64,000 nucleotides of DNA from Candidatus Acutalibacter stercorigallinarum (GTDB taxonomy: Bacteria; Bacillota; Clostridia; Oscillospirales; Acutalibacteraceae), in NCBI GenBank assembly GCA_019112625.1, contig DXIW01000047.1:1-64000 (forward strand). Direction: 5' to 3'. Shown here piece after piece: positions 58,205 to 64,000 of this stretch; the first letter of the stretch is position 1; each line of letters starts with the position of its first letter. The position numbers were made by a program, and so were the translations under genes. The notes beneath the pieces were generated by a model. It searched no databases, was not told the origin of the DNA, and saw nothing but the letters and a program-made list of their open reading frames with translations.

Positions 58205-58248
58205 GGGAGTGCGGGCGGGGGAGAGCCCCTGCCCCGCTCCCATTTTTT
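58205..58248 (+). terminator. Terminator of the LysR gene
   Basis: Stem GGGAG-GCGGG-type (58205-58221) / CCCCGCTCCC (58232-58241) followed by a T-run at 58243-58248. Confidence 0.75.
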
Positions 58249-58265
58249 GTTGAGGTGATGCTGTG

Positions 58266-59666
58266 ATGGAGAAAACCCGCAGGCACTGGCTGGGCCGGTG
58301 GATCGAGCCCAAAACCCAGGTGGAGGAGGGGCGCAAGCTGTTCTCCGACCGGGACCTGAAAGCGTTGATCCTGCCCCTGTTCGTCGAGCAGGCGCTGGCC
58401 ATGCTGGTGGGGGTGGCGGACACCCTGATGGTGAGCTACGCCGGGGAGGCGGCGGTGTCCGGGGTCTCCCTGGTGAATATGGTGAACACCCTGTTCATCT
58501 ACCTGTTTACGGCCCTGGCCTCCGGCGGGGCGGTGGTGGTCAGCCAGTACCTGGGCAGGGGCGACAAGAAGGAGGGGGACGGGGCCTCCTGCCAGCTGTA
58601 CGCCGTCATGTTCCTCTTCTCCCTGGCCGTGGCGGCCCTGATGCTCCTGTTTCACCGACAGCTTCTGGGGCTTTTGTTCCGGCAGACGGAGCCGGTGGTG
58701 ATGGAGGCCGGGGTCACCTATCTGCGAATTCTGGCCCTCTCCTACCCGGCCTTGGCCCTGTATAACGCCGGGGCGGCCCTGTACCGCAGCATGGGCAGGA
58801 CCAAGACCACCATGAAGGTCTCCCTGTGCATGAATGTCATCAATACCGGGGGCAACGCCATCGGCATTTTCGTGCTCCACGCCGGGGTGGCGGGGGTGGC
58901 CTGGCCCTCTACCATCTCCTGGTACTTCGCCGCCGTGGTGATGACCGCCCTGTGCTTCCAAAAAAAGAACCAGGCCCGCATCGCCTGGCGGGGGCTGTTC
59001 TCCTGGGACAGCGCCATGGTGCGGCGGATTCTGGGCATCGCCGTGCCAAACGGCATCGAGAACGGCCTGTTCCAGCTGGCCAAGGTAGCCCTGAGCACCA
59101 TCACCGCCCTGTTCGGCACCAGCCAGATCGCCGCCAACGGGGTGGCCCAGAGCATCTGGTCCCTGGCGGCTTTGGTGGGGGCGGCCCTGGGGCCGGCCTT
59201 CATCACCGTGGTGGGGCGGTGCATGGGCGCCGGGGACCCCGAGGCCGCGGACTACTACATGAAAAAGCTGCTGCGGCTGACCTTCCTCATCTCCGTGGGG
59301 TGGAACGCCCTGGTGCTGCTCCTCACCCCGGCGCTGCTGCTGTGCTACGATTTGGAGCCGGGGACGAAACAGCTGGTGCTGTGGCTGGTGGTCATCCACA
59401 ACATCGCCAACGCCGTGGCCTACCCGGTGTCCGGGCCCTTCTCCAACGGGCTGCGGGCCGCCGGGGACGTGAAATTCACCATGTACGCCTCCCTGTTCGC
59501 CACCCTGGTGTGCCGGGTGTCCCTGTCGGTGGTGTTCGGCATCTGGCTGGACCTGGGGGTTATCGGCGTGGCCCTGGCCATGGTGTGCGACTGGTGCATC
59601 AAAGCGGCGCTGCTGCTGGCCCGGTACCGGGCCGGCAAGTGGAAGGCCTTGCGGGTGCTGGGGTGA
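58266..59666 (+). CDS. MATE-family efflux transporter
   Basis: A 466-residue, 12-span MATE/DinF-type exporter driven by a Na+ or H+ gradient. The N-terminal repeat opens with LILPLFVEQALAMLVGVADTLMVSYAGEAAVSGVSLVN; the second repeat starts near GIAVPNGIENGLFQLAK. The membrane-proximal N-terminus is about 40 residues. GTG at 58263 and ATG at 58266 are both possible after GAGGTG (58251-58256). Substrate unknown. Confidence 0.93.
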   Translation: MEKTRRHWLGRWIEPKTQVEEGRKLFSDRDLKALILPLFVEQALAMLVGVADTLMVSYAGEAAVSGVSLVNMVNTLFIYLFTALASGGAVVVSQYLGRGDKKEGDGASCQLYAVMFLFSLAVAALMLLFHRQLLGLLFRQTEPVVMEAGVTYLRILALSYPALALYNAGAALYRSMGRTKTTMKVSLCMNVINTGGNAIGIFVLHAGVAGVAWPSTISWYFAAVVMTALCFQKKNQARIAWRGLFSWDSAMVRRILGIAVPNGIENGLFQLAKVALSTITALFGTSQIAANGVAQSIWSLAALVGAALGPAFITVVGRCMGAGDPEAADYYMKKLLRLTFLISVGWNALVLLLTPALLLCYDLEPGTKQLVLWLVVIHNIANAVAYPVSGPFSNGLRAAGDVKFTMYASLFATLVCRVSLSVVFGIWLDLGVIGVALAMVCDWCIKAALLLARYRAGKWKALRVLG

Positions 59667-59694
59667 GGCAACCGCTCCGGCCGTGCTTGACTGC

Positions 59695-59735
59695 AGGGGC
59701 CCATGCTTTCCCCATTGGGGAAAGCATGGGCCCCT
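59695..59735. terminator. 19-bp perfect hairpin after the MATE gene
   Basis: AGGGGCCCATGCTTTCCCC (59695-59713) pairs perfectly with 59717-59735 across an ATT loop. No T-run follows, so it may be a processing or attenuator structure rather than a classic terminator. Confidence 0.6.
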
Positions 59736-59882
59736 GGCTGCGTTATTTACACGTTTTCCGCCAGATTTTGCACAGCGGGAGCACAGCCGCCCCCGGACCG
59801 CTATACTATAAGGATGAGGCGGCAGGCCTACTCGGCCGGGGCGGTACCGCGCCCCGGCGCACAACACAGGAGGAGGGACGGC

Positions 59883-60995
59883 ATGAAAGGGAAGCTGGCA
59901 GAATTTTTCCGCGTACCCCGGGAGATACGCCGTGATTTTTGGGAGGACACCCTGCAGCACAACCGGCTCTCGCTGCTGGTGATCTGTATTATGATCTTCG
60001 GCATGGAGCTGTTCAACATGTGCCGGGTGCTGTTTCTGTCCAACGCCGGCCTCTCTACCTGGAACAACCGGATGTACTTCGGCATGTACTGCTCCCTGTT
60101 TTTGGTGGCGGCGCTGTACCTGGGGCTGTGTCACTTCCTCAGGCGGTGGCCCTGCCGGGTGCGGTGGGCGGTGCAGTACATCACGGTGCTCTGCATGCTG
60201 CTGTGGCACGGGGGCATGAACGCCTACGACCTCCACCGGGACCCCCAGGCGGGCACCATCATTTTCGTCACCGCGGTGCTGGGGCTGGCGGTGTTCATCC
60301 AGATGTCCCCGGCCTTTGCCTTTCTGGCCTACGGGGCGGGGTACGGGCTGTTCGCGGCCCTGGCCTTCCCCGTGCTGGAGAGCGGCGACCAGCTGAACCT
60401 GACCATCACCTCCATCGTGTCCCTGGCCATCGCCCTCACCCGGAGCCACCACGCGGTGGTGCTGCTCCTCCAGCGCAGGGAGATCAGCGAGATCAACCAG
60501 CAGCTGCGGGCCCTGGTGCAGCAGGACCCCCTCACCGGCCTGCTGAACAAGACCGCCCTCCAGCACCAGGCGGAGTACCGCCTGTCCCAGGGCCCCGCCC
60601 CGGCGGAGACCGCCCTGCTCATTTTGGACATGGACGACTTCAAGGCCGTCAACGACCGGTACGGCCACCCCTGCGGGGACTACATCCTCCAGGAGGTGGG
60701 CCGGAAGCTGCGGGAGGTGTTCCCCGGGGAGGCGGTGGGCCGCATCGGCGGGGACGAGTTCGCCGTGGTGTGCACCGGCGGCCGGGACTCCCTGGAGCAG
60801 GCGGCGGACAAACTCATCCGGGAGGTGGCCTCCCTGCGCTGGAAGGGGACGGACATCGGCGTCTCCTGCAGCGTGGGCATCTGCCTGGCGGGCCGCGCCG
60901 GGGTGGACTACCAGCGCCTGTACCGGGAGGCGGACAACGCCCTGTACCAGGCGAAAAATCGGGGCAAGGGCCGGTACAGCGTGGGCGCTGTCTAG
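59883..60995 (+). CDS. Membrane-bound diguanylate cyclase (GGDEF domain)
   Basis: A 370-residue protein. Six predicted spans (about 30-200) are followed by a short coiled linker (QRREISEINQQLRALVQQDPLTGLLNK) and a GGDEF domain with intact RIGGDEFAVV. It should make cyclic di-GMP from GTP, with the membrane part as sensor. No RxxD inhibitory site is seen five residues before the GGDEF motif. The ATG at 59883 has AGGAGGAGGG upstream. A TATACT at 59802-59807 could be its -10 box. No EAL partner is in the window. Confidence 0.93.
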   Translation: MKGKLAEFFRVPREIRRDFWEDTLQHNRLSLLVICIMIFGMELFNMCRVLFLSNAGLSTWNNRMYFGMYCSLFLVAALYLGLCHFLRRWPCRVRWAVQYITVLCMLLWHGGMNAYDLHRDPQAGTIIFVTAVLGLAVFIQMSPAFAFLAYGAGYGLFAALAFPVLESGDQLNLTITSIVSLAIALTRSHHAVVLLLQRREISEINQQLRALVQQDPLTGLLNKTALQHQAEYRLSQGPAPAETALLILDMDDFKAVNDRYGHPCGDYILQEVGRKLREVFPGEAVGRIGGDEFAVVCTGGRDSLEQAADKLIREVASLRWKGTDIGVSCSVGICLAGRAGVDYQRLYREADNALYQAKNRGKGRYSVGAV

Positions 60996-61058
60996 GGCTT
61001 GCGCGGCGGGGCGGGGTGTGGTATCCTTTTCTCAGACTGATTTGAGGAGGGGAAGGCC

Positions 61059-61319
61059 ATGCGCTTTACACGCCAGGGCCCGGTGATGACGGTGGACCTG
61101 CACGGCATGTATCTGGAGGACGCCAAAAGCCTGCTGGAAAACTGGCTGGGCCACGCCCCGGCCGGGGTGACGGAGCTGCGGGTCATCCACGGCAGCAACC
61201 GGGGCACCGTGCTGCGGGACATGGTGCAGAGGGACCTGAAGCACCCCCGCATCCAGAGAAAGCTCCTCACCCTGAACCCCGGGGAGACCCGGCTGCTTTT
61301 GAAGCCCCCCAAGGGGTGA
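61059..61319 (+). CDS. Small stand-alone Smr-domain protein
   Basis: An 86-residue Smr domain without the MutS2 body. The conserved VDLHGMYLEDAKSLLENWL and the nuclease-loop motif VIHGSNRGTVLRDMV are present; the usual HGKGxGxLR reads HGSNRGTVLR. Stand-alone Smr domains are structure-specific nicking or RNA-cleaving enzymes in some organisms; activity here is inference. GAGGAGGGGAAGG precedes the ATG. Confidence 0.88.
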   Translation: MRFTRQGPVMTVDLHGMYLEDAKSLLENWLGHAPAGVTELRVIHGSNRGTVLRDMVQRDLKHPRIQRKLLTLNPGETRLLLKPPKG

Positions 61320-61401
61320 GTCACCACTTGTCCGCGTTTGGCATAGGATAGGAACGGGCCGCCCCCGGCCGGGCGGCCCTCCTCCTTCGAAAATAGAAAA
61401 G

Positions 61402-61432
61402 GGCCGCCATCGCTGGGATGGCGGCCTTGCTG
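61402..61432. terminator. Hairpin between Smr and purC
   Basis: 10-bp stem GGCCGCCATC (61402-61411) / GATGGCGGCC (61417-61426); T-rich on both sides, serving the convergent genes. Confidence 0.8.
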
Positions 61433-61442
61433 TTTTTCTGTT

Positions 61443-62294
61443 TTACTTCTGGGGCACCAGCAGCTGCAGGCACTCCAGGTATTTCTCCCGGGTCTTTTCC
61501 ACCACTTCGGCGGGCAGGTCCGGGGCGGGGGTGACGCCGGCCAGCTTGTTGTCGGTGAGCCAGTCCCGCAAATACTGCTTGTCGTAGCTTAAGGGGGAAG
61601 TGCCCACCTGGTACTCCGCCTTGTTCCAGAAGCGGCTGGAGTCCGGGGTGAGGACCTCGTCGGCCAGCACCAGGTCCCCGGCCTCATCCAGGCCGAATTC
61701 CAGCTTGGTGTCGGCGATGATGATGCCCCGGTCGTAGGCGTAGTTGTAGCACTTCTCGTAGACGGCAAGGCAGGCCTCTTCCAGCTGCCGGGTGAGGTCG
61801 GCGCCCAGGTCCTGCACCATGCCCTCGTGGGTGACGGAGTACTCGTCGTGGCCCTCGGTGGCCTTGGTGGAGGGGGTGAGCAGGGGCTTTTCCAGCTTCT
61901 GGGCCAGCTGGTAGTCGCCGGTGATGGTCTGGCCGCAGAAGGGCTCGCCCTTCTTGTAGGCCTTCCACATAGAGCCGAACATGTACCCCCGGATGATGAA
62001 CTCGTAGGGGAGCATCTTCAGCTTCTTGGTGAGGACCACCCGGTCCTTGTAGTGCTCCTGGGAGAACTCCTCGGGCATGTCCTTGGGGTCCAGGGAGAGC
62101 ACGTGGTTCTTCACGATATCTTTCGTATAGTCGAACCAAAAGGCGGAGAGCTGGTTTAAGACCATGCCCTTCTGGGGCACGGGGGTGGGGAGCACCACGT
62201 CGAAGGCGGAGACCCGGTCGGTGGTGTAGATGACCAGCTCCTTGTCCGAGACCTCGTAGATCTCCCGTACTTTACCGCTGCCGATCTTTTTCAT
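61443..62294 (-). CDS. purC: PurC, SAICAR synthetase
   Basis: A 283-residue enzyme of purine synthesis that joins aspartate to CAIR using ATP. It shows GSGKVREIYEV (ATP loop), YTTDRVSAFDVVLP, the signature LPYEFIIRGYMFGSMWKAY, and IIIADTKLEFGLD. The length is in the longer clostridial/eukaryote-like PurC range rather than about 235 residues. Stands alone, away from other pur genes. AAAGGATG precedes the ATG. Confidence 0.95.
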   Translation of the reverse strand: MKKIGSGKVREIYEVSDKELVIYTTDRVSAFDVVLPTPVPQKGMVLNQLSAFWFDYTKDIVKNHVLSLDPKDMPEEFSQEHYKDRVVLTKKLKMLPYEFIIRGYMFGSMWKAYKKGEPFCGQTITGDYQLAQKLEKPLLTPSTKATEGHDEYSVTHEGMVQDLGADLTRQLEEACLAVYEKCYNYAYDRGIIIADTKLEFGLDEAGDLVLADEVLTPDSSRFWNKAEYQVGTSPLSYDKQYLRDWLTDNKLAGVTPAPDLPAEVVEKTREKYLECLQLLVPQK

Positions 62295-62326
62295 GGGTAT
62301 ATCATCCTTTCCTCATGTTATCCTCT

Positions 62327-62355
62327 ATTGTACCGCAAGTGCTACCAGATTACAA
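62327..62355 (-). promoter_or_regulatory. Promoter of purC
   Basis: Minus-strand TTGTAA (62355-62350), 17 nt, TACAAT (62332-62327). It overlaps the 3' end of the preceding 111-residue membrane protein gene. No purine riboswitch fits into the 33-nt leader. Confidence 0.7.
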
Positions 62356-62677
62356 GGCCCGCAAGGCAGGAAAAAGCGTTGAGCCCCAGGGACCACAGCC
62401 CCGCCCGCCGCCAGGAGAGCCCCAGCAGCAGCCGGTAGACGGCGGCCTCCATCCACACTACGGCCAGCTCCACCGCCAGCAGGGAGGGATAATAGGCCCC
62501 CACCCCCAGCCACAGGGTGAGCCCCGCCACCAGGGCGTTGGCGGCGGGGTTGGTCAGCAGGTTGCAGAGAAAGCTCACGTACACCGGCCGCCACCGCCGG
62601 ACGGCCAGGAGCAGGGCCCCGCCCTCCAGGACCACGGTGAGGAGGAAGGCCCCGCCCAGGGCCAGCAGGGCGCCCAT
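62342..62677 (-). CDS. Small polytopic membrane protein, last gene of the small-protein cluster
   Basis: A 111-residue protein with about four spans and few charged loop residues (RRWRP and SWRRAG). No family recognised. Its ATG overlaps the stop of the preceding 52-residue gene (TAATG), and it is the last member of a coupled cluster that begins with the MFS transporter at the right edge. purC follows from its own promoter. Confidence 0.75.
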   Translation of the reverse strand: MGALLALGGAFLLTVVLEGGALLLAVRRWRPVYVSFLCNLLTNPAANALVAGLTLWLGVGAYYPSLLAVELAVVWMEAAVYRLLLGLSWRRAGLWSLGLNAFSCLAGLVIW

Positions 62678-62835
62678 TACCTTTTCTTACGGGCCCGGGC
62701 GATGAGCACCGCGGCCAGCACCACCGCCGCCGCTGCCACCAATATCCACAGGACAGGGGACTGGTACCAGGCTCCCGCTGGGGCGGCCGGCTCTGGGGTG
62801 TAGATCGGGGAGGGGATGACGTCCAGGAATTTCAT
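62677..62835 (-). CDS. 52-residue single-span protein of the LDxIxSP type
   Basis: Begins MKFLDVIPSPIYTPE, then a Pro/Ala stretch, WYQSP, one membrane span (LWILVAAAAVVLAAVLI) and a basic end ARARKKR. Start ATG overlaps the stop of the gene before it (ATGA), and its TAA overlaps the next ATG. It shares the N-terminal LD-x-I-x-SP pattern, single span and RxRKK end with its neighbours, so they look like diverged paralogues. Confidence 0.75.
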   Translation of the reverse strand: MKFLDVIPSPIYTPEPAAPAGAWYQSPVLWILVAAAAVVLAAVLIARARKKR

Positions 62836-63038
62836 GGCTTTTCCTCCTTATCGTCCCGGGAACGGCGCTCCAGCCCCTGGCTCTCCCGGCGGCGGGCTTC
62901 CGCTTTTTTCCTGTCCCAGCGGATGAGGGCCACGGTCACGGCCACGACCACCAGCACCCCCAGCAGGACCCAGGGGAGCAGGGAGGGGGCCAAATCCGCC
63001 GGGGAGGCGATGGCGTCCAATGGGAAAAAGGGCCTCAC
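62832..63038 (-). CDS. 68-residue single-span protein of the LDxIxSP type
   Basis: Begins MRPFFPLDAIASPADLAPS, has one span (about 20-40, LLPWVLLGVLVVVAVTVALI) and a long charged tail WDRKKAEARRRESQGLERRSRDDKEEKP. AGGAGGAAT lies before the ATG. Stop overlaps the next start by 4 bp. Confidence 0.78.
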   Translation of the reverse strand: MRPFFPLDAIASPADLAPSLLPWVLLGVLVVVAVTVALIRWDRKKAEARRRESQGLERRSRDDKEEKP

Positions 63039-63060
63039 GGGGATTCCTCCTTTGTGCGGG

Positions 63061-63204
63061 TCATTTTTTCTTCTTGCGGGCCCGAAGGATGAGGGCCGCC
63101 GCCACGATCACCAGGGCGACGGCGATGAGCACCACCCAGGGGTACTGTTCCCCGGAGATGGCACCCGGCGAGGCTACCTCGTCCAACGTGTGAAAAAAGG
63201 TCAT
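63061..63204 (-). CDS. 47-residue single-span protein of the LDxIxSP type
   Basis: Begins MTFFHTLDEVASPGAISGEQYPWVV, followed by one span (VLIAVALVIVAAALIL) and RARKKKK. Its ATG overlaps the stop of the upstream 56-residue gene by 4 bp; AGGAGGAAAAG inside that gene serves as ribosome-binding site. Confidence 0.75.
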   Translation of the reverse strand: MTFFHTLDEVASPGAISGEQYPWVVLIAVALVIVAAALILRARKKKK

Positions 63205-63371
63205 GGCTTTTCCTCCTCCCTGTCGTTTTCCTCAGCGGACTGTTTTTTCCGCCGGGCCCGGTTTACCAGCCACACCCCCACGGCCACCGCCGCGATGGGC
63301 AGCACCACCAGCAGGAAGGGGGAGAGGCCCAGGAGCACCATGGGCCAGACGACCACATCTAAGAGTTTCAT
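63201..63371 (-). CDS. 56-residue single-span protein, first of the small-protein series
   Basis: Begins MKLLDVVVWPMVLLGLSP, then one span to about residue 35, RARRKKQ and an acidic tail SAEENDREEEKP. Its ATG overlaps the MFS stop by 4 bp. The N-terminal LD-x-V pattern and RARRKK boundary link it to the next three proteins, though the SP pair is replaced by WP. Confidence 0.75.
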   Translation of the reverse strand: MKLLDVVVWPMVLLGLSPFLLVVLPIAAVAVGVWLVNRARRKKQSAEENDREEEKP

Positions 63372-64000
63372 GGCTGTTTTCCTTTCCGGCCCCGGCTGGA
63401 CAGGGCCACACAGGCCGCGGAGACTAAAATCCCCGCCGCCACCAGGACCAGAGCCTGCCCCTGCCCCAGGGACACCCCATACAGGGGCAGTGTCCCCACG
63501 ATGAGGAACTGGGCCGTGAGCCCGAAGGCCAGGCCCGGGGCGTTGGGCAGCTTGTCCGCCACAGTGCCCAGGGTGACAGGCATGGTTATGTTAAAGAACA
63601 GGAGTCCCAGCAGGCCGGGCAGGGGGTGGGCCCACCCCAGGCACAGCAGGGGCAGGGACAGGAGCAACGCCCCCACCCCGGCAAACCGGGGGCTGGTCCT
63701 GTCCGCCAGGAAGCCCCCGGCGGCCTTGCCCAAAAAGGCCGCAGCCGCCGCGGCCAGGGCCCACAGGCCGGTTTTCCAGGGCATGGGGACCGCGCCGCCC
63801 ACAAAGGCCCGCAGGGCCACCGACGCCAGTGCCAGGCCCACCACCCACCAGAAGGGCAGGGAAGAGGCAGCGGGGATTCTTGTCTCCTCCCGGGGGGAGG
63901 GCAGGGGCGTTTTCCAGCAGAGGAGGGCGCACAGACCCAGCAGGGCCGCCATGGCCCCGGCGAACCAGGCCTGGGGGAAGGCGGTGCCCCAGAACATGCC
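63368..64000 (-). CDS. MFS transporter, C-terminal half (continues beyond the window)
   Basis: About 210 codons are visible, in frame to the right edge; the methionine at 63997 is internal. At least five or six hydrophobic spans are seen, with the cytoplasmic-loop motif GGFLADRTSPRFAG (MFS motif A-like, as found between spans 8 and 9) and a basic end SSRGRKGKQP. It would move an unidentified small molecule. Its stop codon overlaps the first of four tiny membrane-protein genes, so the cluster is probably one operon with it. Confidence 0.8.
   Translation of the reverse strand, partial: GMFWGTAFPQAWFAGAMAALLGLCALLCWKTPLPSPREETRIPAASSLPFWWVVGLALASVALRAFVGGAVPMPWKTGLWALAAAAAAFLGKAAGGFLADRTSPRFAGVGALLLSLPLLCLGWAHPLPGLLGLLFFNITMPVTLGTVADKLPNAPGLAFGLTAQFLIVGTLPLYGVSLGQGQALVLVAAGILVSAACVALSSRGRKGKQP

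Overview
The window is a contiguous stretch of a GC-rich (roughly 65 percent by eye), low-redundancy chromosome from a Gram-positive anaerobe, most likely an Oscillospiraceae-type gut clostridium (Flavonifractor/Lawsonibacter/Intestinimonas-like). The taxonomic call is inference from gene content: a long Firmicutes-type SRP RNA directly upstream of dnaX, SLH-domain and lipoprotein exports, DUF1846, an ECF-transporter S component, a DUF4179 anti-sigma factor, and sigma-A promoters that often carry an extended -10 (TGN) motif. No tRNA, rRNA, phage gene, transposase or CRISPR array was seen.

Layout. 1-5 kb: uvrB (cut by the left edge), radC, an exported SLH/L,D-transpeptidase and a GNAT enzyme. 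4.9-9.2 kb: SRP RNA, then dnaX-ybaB-recR-smpB and a HAD hydrolase broken by one extra G. 10.1-17.3 kb: a small conserved protein, a solo ComEC-type metallo-beta-lactamase, pyrE, a P-type ATPase, a beta-trefoil protein with a histone-H1-like tail, and a PfkB sugar kinase. 17.3-22 kb: a glycosyltransferase/YfhO pair and a YfbR-type nucleotidase. 22.5-31.1 kb: a long colinear run dus-polA-rlmA-LMW PTPase-rimI-tsaD-ilvB-ilvN with overlapping or closely spaced genes. 32-45 kb: HAD phosphatase and lipoprotein, malic enzyme, ECF S component, HtrA protease, ECF sigma/anti-sigma pair, and a three-gene D-amino-acid operon (D-threonine-aldolase-like enzyme, D-aminoacylase, RidA). 45-58 kb: DUF1846 protein, an FGGY sugar kinase, an Opp-type ABC transporter, a GH4 glycosidase and a LysR regulator, which together look like an oligosaccharide-use region. 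58-64 kb: MATE exporter, GGDEF protein, Smr protein, purC, and a translationally coupled cluster of tiny single-span membrane proteins behind an MFS transporter cut by the right edge.

The most unusual property is between the genes. At least eight intergenic blocks of 0.4-0.95 kb (about 9.2-10.1, 21.0-21.4, 22.07-22.57, 31.1-32.1, 34.7-35.2, 37.6-38.2, 40.5-41.2 and 44.9-45.5 kb) are built from a shared vocabulary of palindromic modules that recur in both orientations. Several fold on paper as three- or four-armed cloverleaves closed by an outer stem. One module of about 120 bp occurs as an inverted pair 10.5 kb apart. Some tandem units start exactly at or directly after the stop codon of the preceding gene. 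A separate 166-bp tandem duplication has copied the last codons of the GH4 gene.

Other points worth a second look are the small-membrane-protein cluster at 62.3-63.4 kb, the beta-trefoil/H1-tail protein, the Opp-type transporter in an evident sugar context with a roughly 300-nt untranslated leader, and the D-amino-acid operon. All calls were made by reading the sequence; no database search or folding program was run.
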